This document shows positions 7,713-14,097 of a stretch of DNA of 21,829 nt, piece after piece (position 1 is the first letter of the stretch; each line of letters opens with the position of its first letter). Position numbers and translations under genes: made by a program. Origin of the DNA: an uncultured Treponema sp. (GTDB lineage Bacteria; Spirochaetota; Spirochaetia; Treponematales; Treponemataceae); NCBI GenBank assembly GCA_937894335.1, contig CALCRU010000012.1, forward strand, positions 1 to 21,829, read 5' to 3'. The notes beneath the pieces are model-generated. The model searched no databases. It worked only from the letters and a program-made list of their open reading frames with translations, and had not been told where the DNA came from.

Positions 7713-8267
7713 TTACCCCGCCAGCTCGTAAGCTGTGACCACAGCGGCGTCAGGGGCGTCGGCATCTCGAGGAAGGGCAGAGAGGGCGTCGGAAGACAGT
7801 TCGCCTACGATGCCGTAAGTGCCGCTGGGGACTCCTTTCTGCAGTTCGGAAATGTCGCAGGCGGAATACTTTAGTTCGAACATGCGGCAGGCGTATTCAA
7901 TCAAGAAGTCAAGGTTGCTTTTTCCGTAGAGGACTACATTGGTCAGTCCGTGGGTCTTTGCATTTTGGATGCGGTTTGCCACTGCAGAACCGTACAGGTG
8001 CATATCTTCAAAGGTGCGCTTCATGTAGGCACTGGAGCGTTCCGCAAGTTGGGCCATGCCAGTGGGGGTAAGCACATAGCGAATTTTTCTTCCATCCAGA
8101 CGCTGCATTAGAATCCAGCCTTTTTGGGCAAGGCGAGAAAGGACTGCATTTGTCATGCCTAAAGAAATTTCCTGATTTTGGGCAATGTCTCGCTGAGAGG
8201 CATCAGGGTTTAGGGCAAGGGTTTCCTTAAGAGTCGCTAGAAATGTAATATCGGTATCTTTGTACAT
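7713..8267 (-). CDS. Winged-helix EPS-type transcriptional regulator with Rossmann-like C-terminus
   Basis: Read from the ATG at 8267, this is a product of about 184 residues. The first 80 residues form a MarR-like winged helix (TFLATLKETLALNPDASQR, ISLGMTNAVLSRLAQKGWI, then a GRKIRYVLTPTG wing), close in style to the EPS-associated MarR regulators found beside polysaccharide genes. The C-terminal part carries VVLYGKSNLDFLIEY, which looks like the first strand-loop-helix of a Rossmann fold and could sense a nucleotide or nucleotide-sugar; this is inference. The frame stays open up to a GTG at 8396, and starts at 8348 or 8396 cannot be excluded. The stop is 25 bases before the native wecE start, so it likely heads that operon. 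Its GC-rich codon use differs from the AT-rich glycan genes downstream. Confidence 0.75.
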   Translation of the reverse strand: MYKDTDITFLATLKETLALNPDASQRDIAQNQEISLGMTNAVLSRLAQKGWILMQRLDGRKIRYVLTPTGMAQLAERSSAYMKRTFEDMHLYGSAVANRIQNAKTHGLTNVVLYGKSNLDFLIEYACRMFELKYSACDISELQKGVPSGTYGIVGELSSDALSALPRDADAPDAAVVTAYELAG

Positions 8268-8430
8268 GTTTTGGGCAATAGTTCTCCACGGCTTGTAAAA
8301 GTCGGGCAAAAGAGGAGGACAGAAGGGCTCGGTCTGCTGCCGGAACATGCTAAACCGAAAAACCCATCGTTTTGTCAAAAAAATTGAACAGTTCACCGGC
8401 TCTACACCAGTAACTTTTCGCTACTACAGT

Positions 8431-8459
8431 AGTATAATACAACTACAGTAGTATTTCAA
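8431..8459 (-). promoter_or_regulatory. Promoter of the leftward regulator/polysaccharide operon
   Basis: TTGAAA (8459-8454) and TATACT (8436-8431) are spaced by 17 bases on the minus strand and would start transcription near 8424. Two of the palindromic operators overlap it, predicting repression. A second, weaker candidate with TTGACA at 8378-8373 lacks a good -10. Confidence 0.6.
8433..8438 (+). promoter_or_regulatory. Candidate -10 box for the rightward XRE-integrase transcript
   Basis: A perfect TATAAT lies about 56 bases before the XRE start and partly inside operator copy 1. No convincing -35 is seen at 16-18 bases spacing, so the promoter may be weak or use another -10. Confidence 0.4.
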
Positions 8460-8494
8460 GCGCTAAAAAACAACTATTGTAGTACAAAGGAACC

Positions 8495-8854
8495 ATGGGC
8501 TTTTGGAAGAATGTTGAATCAGAACGGGAGTATCAGGGTATTTCCCGCAAAGAACTGGCTTTTAGGGCCAACATTGCTTACGCAGGAATAGGTCTGGGAC
8601 TGGAGAGAGACAGCATGCCGGGTGCGGACACAGCATTACGAATCTCGAAAGTCCTTGGTGTATCACTAGAATATTTACTTGGCGAAGAAGTTCTTAAGAC
8701 GCGGGAAGAAAATCATTCTGATGCAGAAAAAATCGTGCAAGAATCTCTACTCTATCATTCAAACAAAAAGACAATCGATGCACTGGAATCTTTGCCAACG
8801 CACATAAAGGAACCCATTGTAGAAATGATTTTAAGAATGGCAAAATCTGTGTAA
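8495..8854 (+). CDS. XRE-family helix-turn-helix repressor
   Basis: This 119-residue protein has an N-terminal XRE/Cro-CI helix-turn-helix (about residues 5-65) with ISRKELAFRANIAYAGIGLGLE as the recognition region and ALRISKVLGVSLEYLLGEE as the usual closing helices. A short C-terminal helical tail (about 70-119) may serve dimerisation. AAAGGAA lies just ahead of the ATG, which decides the start. Three palindromes in the upstream region are the likely binding sites. The tyrosine recombinase follows after 35 bases on the same strand, so the two probably form one transcript, as in phage or island control modules. Whether it is a prophage-type regulator or a chromosomal one is not clear from the sequence. 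Confidence 0.8.
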   Translation: MGFWKNVESEREYQGISRKELAFRANIAYAGIGLGLERDSMPGADTALRISKVLGVSLEYLLGEEVLKTREENHSDAEKIVQESLLYHSNKKTIDALESLPTHIKEPIVEMILRMAKSV

Positions 8855-8889
8855 ACTAAAAATCATCTTCACACACAGAGGTGTCATAC

Positions 8890-9978
8890 ATGACTCAGAC
8901 GGAATTCATTTCGTACATTCTAGAAGGAGACCTTACCCAGGAAAATGTGAATGCCATTTTGGATGCTCTTAAGTTTAAGAAGTACATTGTGTCGGCAGTT
9001 GTAAGCAACACAAAGCCGAGCGAAACTGTGGAGCATTTTCTTACTAGGTTTTGGAATTATGACGAGTCTCCCTATGTTAGAGAAAAACTTATTGTGGGGC
9101 AGTCCATTCACAGACGCTACACCGACATCATGCTTGGGCGTGCAAAGATGTACTGGATTCCCCGTTTTGGTGACAGGTCAGTGGGAAGCATTACAAGGGC
9201 AGATGTACAAGATGTTATGTGGACTCTTGCGGGGCAAGCTAAACTTGCGGCAGAGACTGTAAACCAGATTGTAAGGTCGGGAACCTGTGCGTTAAAGTGG
9301 GCCTACAGGAATTCTCTTACACCAAACGACTGCTTTTCTGGCTTAACTTACCTTCGTGTCATTCCCAAAGAAAGATCAGTTCCCTCTATTGAAGAGGCAA
9401 GAAAAATTTTCAGCGTACCGTGGAAGGACAAGGCAGCCCGTCTTGCAAACATTACGGCAATGTACACTGGCATGAGGATTGGAGAAGTGCAAGCCCTTCA
9501 GATTGGAGACATTGGACGGGACAGAATTTTTGTAAGGCACAGTTGGGCACGCATAGACGGACTCAAGTGTCCCAAGAACGGCGAAAGACGGGAAATAAAA
9601 ATATCTGCGGATTTACGCAAAATGCTTCTTCAGCAGGGAACAAAAAATCCATACGGAAATGAAGACTCTGATTTTATATTTTGGGGAGACCGACGCAACA
9701 TTCCCAGAGGTTCAAGACACTGGAACGAAGCGCTAAAAGAAGCCACTAGTCTGGCAAAAATAAAAGGAGAAAAACACATTACCTTTCACTGTTGGCGTCA
9801 CTTTTTTGCTTCCTACATGGCAGACCACATAGACGAAAGAAAACTTCAACTTGCAACAGGACACAAATCCAAACGAATGCTAGAACACTATGCCGCACAC
9901 GAAAGCGAAGAAACTCTCTGCGAACTGGCAAAAGTAAGCGACAAACTTTTTTCTTCAATCGTAAGGGGCATAAACTGA
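8890..9978 (+). CDS. Tyrosine recombinase (phage-type integrase)
   Basis: This site-specific DNA recombinase has about 362 residues. An N-terminal SAM-like core-binding domain (about 40-150) is followed by a catalytic domain with the full residue set: Arg in YTGMRIGE (196), the beta-hairpin Lys in CPKNGERREI (229), His and Arg in HCWRH (300 and 303), the second His in ATGHKS (325) and the nucleophile Tyr in LEHY (334). It should therefore be active. The frame is open from a GTG at 8881, but the ATG at 8890 was chosen because AGAGG lies nine bases upstream. It follows the XRE gene closely. No attachment-site duplication and no other phage or conjugation gene is visible, so it may be an island remnant or an orphan recombinase. 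Confidence 0.88.
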   Translation: MTQTEFISYILEGDLTQENVNAILDALKFKKYIVSAVVSNTKPSETVEHFLTRFWNYDESPYVREKLIVGQSIHRRYTDIMLGRAKMYWIPRFGDRSVGSITRADVQDVMWTLAGQAKLAAETVNQIVRSGTCALKWAYRNSLTPNDCFSGLTYLRVIPKERSVPSIEEARKIFSVPWKDKAARLANITAMYTGMRIGEVQALQIGDIGRDRIFVRHSWARIDGLKCPKNGERREIKISADLRKMLLQQGTKNPYGNEDSDFIFWGDRRNIPRGSRHWNEALKEATSLAKIKGEKHITFHCWRHFFASYMADHIDERKLQLATGHKSKRMLEHYAAHESEETLCELAKVSDKLFSSIVRGIN

Positions 9979-9992
9979 TTTCTTCCGTGACA

Positions 9993-10021
9993 TTGCATTT
10001 AGCATGTAAAAGCAGTATACT
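9993..10021 (+). promoter_or_regulatory. Promoter of the membrane-protein/NfeD/SPFH operon
   Basis: TTGCAT (9993-9998) and TATACT (10016-10021) are spaced by 17 bases, 18 bases ahead of the ATG at 10039. GAGG at 10030-10033 serves as ribosome binding site. Confidence 0.6.
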
Positions 10022-10038
10022 CCCTGCTTGAGGTTTAA

Positions 10039-10725
10039 ATGGCATTTTCTTTGAAGCAGTTTTTACGGGAGCAGTTCATTGTTCCCGACTTTAGAAAAAA
10101 ATTTCTCATAATGATTTTGGGAATTTTCTTCATGGGATTTTTTCTTTCCTTTCTCATCTGCATCAACTGGGGAACAGACCCCTACTCTTTTCAGAACAAG
10201 GTTATTTCCACACGCATAGGATGGACATTTGGAACATGGCAGCTTTTTCTAAACGCCCTCATGTTTATTTTTGTCATCATATTTAACAGAAAGCTAATCG
10301 GATTCGGTACCATTGCAAACATGGTGTTAATAGGCTACATTTCTGATTTTTTTGTCTGGGTATGGAGGCAGTGCATTCCTTCTCAACTTTTTTCGGGTCA
10401 ATGGCTTCCTGCAAAAATAGCTCTCTTCATTCTGACGCTTTTGGGTTTTGTAGTCGCCGCATCTTTTTACATGAATGCAGAAATGGGTCTTTCTCCTTAC
10501 GATGCTCTTGCCACAATAATCGGTAACGCATTAAAGAAAATTCCTAGGGCCATAAGCCGCATTCTGTTTGACGGTACTGCCGTTGTGGTAGGCGTTCTGG
10601 TAAGTCTTGGCACCAGCATAGAAATACGCTCCTCACTGGTTGGCTCCATTGCCATGTGTCTTCTTCTTGGTCCCATGATTCAGATTGTAGGAAAGCTATT
10701 GCATTCTAAAAAAAGTGATGTATAA
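10039..10725 (+). CDS. YczE/YitT-like integral membrane protein
   Basis: This 228-residue protein has about five or six hydrophobic segments after a basic N-terminus (KQFLREQFIVPDFRKKF). The paired motifs INWGTDPYSF (about 48-57) and AEMGLSPYDALATII (about 149-163) are internal repeats typical of the YczE/YyaS (COG2364) membrane family. Function is not well established. Bacillus YczE affects surfactin production, so a direct role here cannot be assigned. The gene has its own promoter and a GAGG ribosome binding site, and lies directly ahead of nfeD and the SPFH gene on the same strand. Confidence 0.75.
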   Translation: MAFSLKQFLREQFIVPDFRKKFLIMILGIFFMGFFLSFLICINWGTDPYSFQNKVISTRIGWTFGTWQLFLNALMFIFVIIFNRKLIGFGTIANMVLIGYISDFFVWVWRQCIPSQLFSGQWLPAKIALFILTLLGFVVAASFYMNAEMGLSPYDALATIIGNALKKIPRAISRILFDGTAVVVGVLVSLGTSIEIRSSLVGSIAMCLLLGPMIQIVGKLLHSKKSDV

Positions 10726-10726
10726 T
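10699..10726 (+). promoter_or_regulatory. Internal promoter of nfeD, possibly leaderless
   Basis: TTGCAT (10699-10704) and a perfect TATAAT (10721-10726) are spaced by 16 bases. The ATG of nfeD starts seven bases after the -10, so transcription would begin at or next to the start codon. The -10 contains the stop codon of the upstream membrane-protein gene. Confidence 0.5.
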
Positions 10727-10733
10727 AGAAAGC

Positions 10734-11189
10734 ATGGAAGATTTGATTTTACAGCACTTACCGGTTTTCTGGCTGATTGTCATGGGTCTATGCATTCTTG
10801 TTGAATCTCTTACAATGATGCTTACGACTATTTGGTTTGCCTGCGGAGCCCTTGTTATGATTTTCGTATCAATGACTCCCCTACCATTCAAGTGGCAGCT
10901 TCTGCTGTTTGTCTTGATTTCACTTGCCCTGCTTATTTTTACCCGCCCCTTCTTTTACGAAAAGCTAAAGCTTAAGAGGCAGGCTACCAATGCAGACTCT
11001 CTCATAGGAAAAACAGTTCTGGTAACCAGCGACATAAGCGAACTTAACAAGGGTGCAATCCGCATAAACGGAATTGAATGGACTGCAACCGCAGTAGACG
11101 CAAACGAAAAGCCCATTGCAGTTCCTAAAGGCACAAAGGTTACCGTTACCGACATTCAGGGCGCAACGGCAATAGTCACCATAAAATAA
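10734..11189 (+). CDS. NfeD-family membrane protein (short form)
   Basis: This 151-residue protein has two or three N-terminal membrane segments (about residues 8-75) and a C-terminal soluble OB-fold domain (about 85-151: IGKTVLVTSDISELNKGAIR, IEWTATAV, GTKVTVTDIQGATAIV), the arrangement of short NfeD proteins. NfeD partners an SPFH/stomatin protein in membrane microdomains and quality control, and exactly such a gene follows after 20 bases. No serine protease domain is present, as expected for the short class. It has no clear Shine-Dalgarno sequence but sits directly after a strong -10-like box. Confidence 0.88.
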   Translation: MEDLILQHLPVFWLIVMGLCILVESLTMMLTTIWFACGALVMIFVSMTPLPFKWQLLLFVLISLALLIFTRPFFYEKLKLKRQATNADSLIGKTVLVTSDISELNKGAIRINGIEWTATAVDANEKPIAVPKGTKVTVTDIQGATAIVTIK

Positions 11190-11209
11190 ATTTCTAAAGG
11201 AGAAATAAA

Positions 11210-12130
11210 ATGAGTATCTATGTAATCATTGCACTGATTGTAATCGTAATGCTTCTTATCATTACGAACATCCGCATTGTTCCTCAGTCCCATGCAGTCA
11301 TCATAGAAAGGCTTGGAACTTATGTTGCAACATGGCAGACTGGTCTTCATGTAAAGGCTCCCTTTATTGACCGCATTGCAAACAGGGTGTCTCTTAAGGA
11401 AAAAGTTTTGGACTTTCCCCCTCAGCCTGTAATTACAAAAGACAATGTTACCATGAAAATTGATACCGTTGTCTACATGCAGATAACTGACCCAAAACTT
11501 TACACCTATGGCGTAGAAAATCCCATGACCGCAATAGAAACGCTTACGGCCACAACTCTTCGCAACATCATTGGCGAACTTGAACTTGACGCAACTCTTA
11601 CCAGCCGCGATGTAATCAATACGAAAATGCGCTCCATTCTTGACGAAGCCACTGACCCCTGGGGAATCAAGGTTAACCGCGTAGAAGTAAAGAACATCAT
11701 GCCGCCAGAAGCAATTCGTGAAGCAATGGAAAAGCAGATGCGTGCAGAACGCGAACGCCGCGAAAAGATTCTTGTTGCAGAAGGACAGAAGCAATCAGAA
11801 ATTCTTGTTGCAGAAGGAAAAAAGCAGGCAGCAATTCTTGAAGCAGAAGCAGAAAAACAGGCAGCAATTCTTCAGGCAGAGGCAGACAAAGAGGCAAAGA
11901 TGCGCCGTGCAGAAGGTGAAGCTCAGGCCATTCGTGAAGTCAAGCAGGCAACAGCAGACGGTCTTCGCATGATTCGTGACGCTGGTGTAGACGAAAAGGT
12001 AATCAAACTCCGCAGTCTTGAGGCTCTAGAAAAAGCGGCAGACGGTCAGGCTACAAAACTGATTGTTCCTGCTGACTTCCAGAATCTTGCAGGAGTTGTT
12101 TCTGCACTTTCTGAAGTGGCAAAAAAATAA
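11210..12130 (+). CDS. SPFH/stomatin-like membrane protein (QmcA type)
   Basis: This 306-residue protein has one N-terminal membrane anchor (about 3-20), an SPFH/Band 7 domain (about 20-190) with VPQSHAVIIERLGTY, PFIDRIANRVSLKE and GIKVNRVEVKNIMPPE, and then a long alanine/glutamate-rich coiled coil. Such proteins oligomerise into rings at the inner membrane and associate with NfeD and FtsH-type proteases; cytoplasmic membrane location is expected. Residues about 194-237 are four 11-residue repeats (KQAAILEAEAE type). A strong AAAGGAG precedes the ATG. The gene ends two bases from the convergent cyclase stop, and no terminator hairpin is visible between them. Confidence 0.92.
   Translation: MSIYVIIALIVIVMLLIITNIRIVPQSHAVIIERLGTYVATWQTGLHVKAPFIDRIANRVSLKEKVLDFPPQPVITKDNVTMKIDTVVYMQITDPKLYTYGVENPMTAIETLTATTLRNIIGELELDATLTSRDVINTKMRSILDEATDPWGIKVNRVEVKNIMPPEAIREAMEKQMRAERERREKILVAEGQKQSEILVAEGKKQAAILEAEAEKQAAILQAEADKEAKMRRAEGEAQAIREVKQATADGLRMIRDAGVDEKVIKLRSLEALEKAADGQATKLIVPADFQNLAGVVSALSEVAKK
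11789..11920 (+). repeat. Four tandem 33-base units coding for 11-residue coiled-coil repeats
   Basis: The segment encodes KQSEILVAEGK, KQAAILEAEAE, KQAAILQAEAD and KEAKMRRAEGE in a row. The 11-residue period is normal for the coiled coil of SPFH proteins. The DNA units are similar enough to allow slippage or copy-number change. Confidence 0.7.
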
Positions 12131-12132
12131 GT

Positions 12133-13527
12133 TTAACGGACAACTTTCTGTGCTCGGGTTATAAAATAATTCGTGCACAGACCGCATCCTTTTATTTCTA
12201 TAGGATCCCTCTTTTCAAACTGATAGCGGGATTTATTTTTGCTTTGCAGAAGTTTTGCATACACTGCAGTAGAAATCTGAATCTTACCAGGTTCTCCGTA
12301 AGATTCCATTCGCGAAGCAAGATTTACAGTTGCTCCCCACAGGTCGTAGATGTATTTTTTTTCGCCAATAACTCCAGCAACAACAGGTCCAGAATTTACC
12401 CCTATGCGCATAACCAAATCGGGAAAGTTGGGATATGACGAATTAAATTTTTCTATTAAATCTTGAACTGCAAAGACAAACTCTAGCATTTCTTCCCGAT
12501 GGTCTTCAAAGCGCTCTGGCACTCCAGAGGCAACCATGTAGGCATCTCCAATAGTCTTTATTTTTTCTACATGGAAGGAATCTAGAAGTTCATCAACCTG
12601 GGAAAAGAATTCATTCAGCATGTCAACAATTTTCATGTGACCAACTTTGTTAGATATTTCGGTAAAGCCCACTATATCCATAAAGGCAACGGTAACATCA
12701 GAAAATTCTTCCAGAACTTTTTCCTGCAGTCCACCGTCCTCACGCATGTCGTCCTTTAAAGACTCTGCAATTTTCTGCGGAAGAATGTTCTTTAAAAGCA
12801 TTTCTGACTTTTCGTTGGCAATGCGAAGACGCTCTATCATTTCTAGGTCGGGGTTTTCCATGTTCATGTACATGATAAAAATGCAAAGGGCAGTTCCAAA
12901 TCCCAAAAGAAGAAGTTGGGGAAAAGCCATCTGCAAAAGTGCCACAGAACCTTCCATGAGTGTAAAACTTAAGAGGGTAATCTTTTTCTTTAGGGGAACT
13001 TTTTTAAAGTTAACGACAAAATAAACAAGTGCAATTATGACGCAATAAATTGAATAGATGTAAGTGCATGTGGAGGGAATGCCGTAAGAATAAATATAGC
13101 GTCCTTCTCCTGCATAAAGGACGGGAGTTGCAAAAACAATGGCAAGCATGACGGCTTCGGGAATGAACAAAAGGAGGTAGTGCTTAAGGAGCTGCTTTTT
13201 ATTCTGACTAATGTCTATGCCTTTTGCCGCCCAGGACGATTCCAAAAAAGATGCAATCACATAGCAAAGGACAAGGACAATCCATGAGTGCATAATGACA
13301 ATGTAGCCCTTTGAAAAAAAGTCATTTATAAATGGAGAAATATGATCCCGTTCAGTAATGGTAATTACGCTGATTATATCAAAGGCAAGTTCAAGCACGG
13401 TATCAAGAATAAGCAGACGGAAAATACTGTTGGGCAAGGACTGCCATCGTTTTTTTGAAAAGAATGTTATAACAATAAGCGCAACAAGGCATAGTCCTGC
13501 AATCTGAAATTCTATATTGTACTTCAT
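12133..13527 (-). CDS. Membrane-bound class III adenylate cyclase
   Basis: This 464-residue protein has about six membrane segments (residues 5-222), a short signalling helix (about 225-265) and a class III nucleotide cyclase domain (about 275-455). The domain carries both metal aspartates (D284 in VAFMDIVGFTEIS, D328 in TIGDAYM), the adenine-selecting Lys322 and Asp395 (YIYDLWG), and transition-state Asn402 and Arg406 in VNLASRM. All catalytic residues are in one chain, so it should work as a homodimer making cyclic AMP at the inner membrane. The membrane part matches no named sensor that I recognise and may detect a small ligand. The ATG has no Shine-Dalgarno sequence and lies six bases after a -10-like box, so the mRNA may be leaderless. 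Confidence 0.9.
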   Translation of the reverse strand: MKYNIEFQIAGLCLVALIVITFFSKKRWQSLPNSIFRLLILDTVLELAFDIISVITITERDHISPFINDFFSKGYIVIMHSWIVLVLCYVIASFLESSWAAKGIDISQNKKQLLKHYLLLFIPEAVMLAIVFATPVLYAGEGRYIYSYGIPSTCTYIYSIYCVIIALVYFVVNFKKVPLKKKITLLSFTLMEGSVALLQMAFPQLLLLGFGTALCIFIMYMNMENPDLEMIERLRIANEKSEMLLKNILPQKIAESLKDDMREDGGLQEKVLEEFSDVTVAFMDIVGFTEISNKVGHMKIVDMLNEFFSQVDELLDSFHVEKIKTIGDAYMVASGVPERFEDHREEMLEFVFAVQDLIEKFNSSYPNFPDLVMRIGVNSGPVVAGVIGEKKYIYDLWGATVNLASRMESYGEPGKIQISTAVYAKLLQSKNKSRYQFEKRDPIEIKGCGLCTNYFITRAQKVVR

Positions 13528-13564
13528 TGTTCAAGTATGAACGAAAAGCAAACCTTGTTCAAGG
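13527..13564. repeat. Direct repeat with palindromic copy in divergent promoter region
   Basis: TTGTTCAAG occurs at 13527-13535 and again at 13555-13563. The second copy extends to a palindrome CCTTG-TT-CAAGG (13553-13564) that covers the -35 box of the cyclase promoter. It could be an operator, but no regulator is encoded next to it. Confidence 0.4.
13534..13562 (-). promoter_or_regulatory. Promoter of the cyclase gene, possibly leaderless
   Basis: TTGAAC (13562-13557) and CATACT (13539-13534) are spaced by 17 bases on the minus strand. Six bases separate the -10 from the ATG at 13527, leaving no room for a ribosome binding site if transcription starts at the usual distance. Confidence 0.45.
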
Positions 13565-13566
13565 TC

Positions 13567-13595
13567 TTGTAAAGAAGTGTAAACTGGGTTAGTAT
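13567..13595 (+). promoter_or_regulatory. Promoter of the small lipoprotein gene, possibly leaderless
   Basis: TTGTAA (13567-13572) and TAGTAT (13590-13595) are spaced by 17 bases, and the ATG at 13602 follows the -10 by six bases. The geometry mirrors that of the divergent cyclase promoter. Confidence 0.45.
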
Positions 13596-13601
13596 GAACT
13601 T

Positions 13602-14087
13602 ATGAAAAGATTTTATGCGCTTACAGCTATTTTTGCTCTTGCCGCACTTTTTGTTTTTTCTTCTTGCGAAACGGCAGACACAGTTCAGAAGAAGGTAGTA
13701 GAAAGCACTGCTCCTGCAAACGACCTCTACTATCACATTGATGACATTGACACATATTTGGGCAACCGCTACGGAGAAAAAATCCGCCGTACAGAATTTG
13801 ACACAAGCACTGAAGACATGACATTTACAATCCGCGACAATGTACTTCAGAGCATAATTCTTGGAGAATGGAACACCAAGTATCAGTTTCACGGACTTAA
13901 GGTTGGAACAAAGGCTTTCCTTGCCACAGAAAAACTTAAGTCTGACTTTACAGAATCTTCCCGTTCCACAAAAGACCTTCGCGTGTTTACAGACAGGAAC
14001 AATCCTGAATACATTCTAGAGCTTGATGTGGACGAAGACGGAACAATCTATCTTATTAAGTACGCCCACTCAAGCCTGAACCGCTAA
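13602..14087 (+). CDS. Small lipoprotein of unknown function
   Basis: This 161-residue product starts with a basic, hydrophobic signal peptide (MKRFYALTAIFALAALFVF) ending in a lipobox FSSC with Cys22, so it should be lipid-anchored and exported. The mature part is hydrophilic and acidic, probably mixed strand and helix, with no recognised domain. The stretch from about residue 60 to 160 (FDTSTEDMTFTIRDNVLQSIILGEW, then EYILELDVDEDGTIYLIKYA) looks like a small beta-rich fold. It stands alone between the divergent cyclase gene and the convergent amylase gene. Its mRNA may be leaderless. No function is proposed. Confidence 0.75.
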   Translation: MKRFYALTAIFALAALFVFSSCETADTVQKKVVESTAPANDLYYHIDDIDTYLGNRYGEKIRRTEFDTSTEDMTFTIRDNVLQSIILGEWNTKYQFHGLKVGTKAFLATEKLKSDFTESSRSTKDLRVFTDRNNPEYILELDVDEDGTIYLIKYAHSSLNR

Positions 14088-14097
14088 AAGTTTACGC

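Larger units (their letters stand above)
8422..8483. promoter_or_regulatory. Three palindromic operators between divergent genes
   Basis: Three copies of an odd-centred palindrome, consensus ACTAC-A-GTAGT, lie at 8422-8434 (13 of 13 symmetric), 8442-8452 (11 of 11) and 8473-8483 (ACTATTGTAGT, slightly degenerate). The centres are 19 and 31 bases apart. Copy 1 covers the -10 boxes of both strands, copy 2 lies in the spacer of the leftward promoter, and copy 3 ends just before the ribosome binding site of the XRE gene. This layout suits binding by the XRE repressor with autoregulation and control of the leftward operon. Confidence 0.7.

Noticed and set aside
8422..8452. Palindromic repeats as a recombination site for the integrase
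   Set aside because: Their overlap with both promoters and the third copy near the ribosome binding site fit operators better; no second site was found.
11156..11794. 212-residue open frame on the minus strand
   Set aside because: It is antisense to the well-supported SPFH gene, and its composition (rich in Cys, Phe and His) is that of a shadow frame.
12125..12180. Bidirectional terminator between the SPFH and cyclase genes
   Set aside because: No inverted repeat of useful length with a T-run is present in the short gap.
12647..13024. 125-residue open frame on the plus strand
   Set aside because: It lies wholly antisense to the cyclase gene and has no start signal or recognisable domain.
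13524..13892. 122-residue open frame on the minus strand
   Set aside because: It is antisense to the small lipoprotein gene and has Cys-rich shadow composition.
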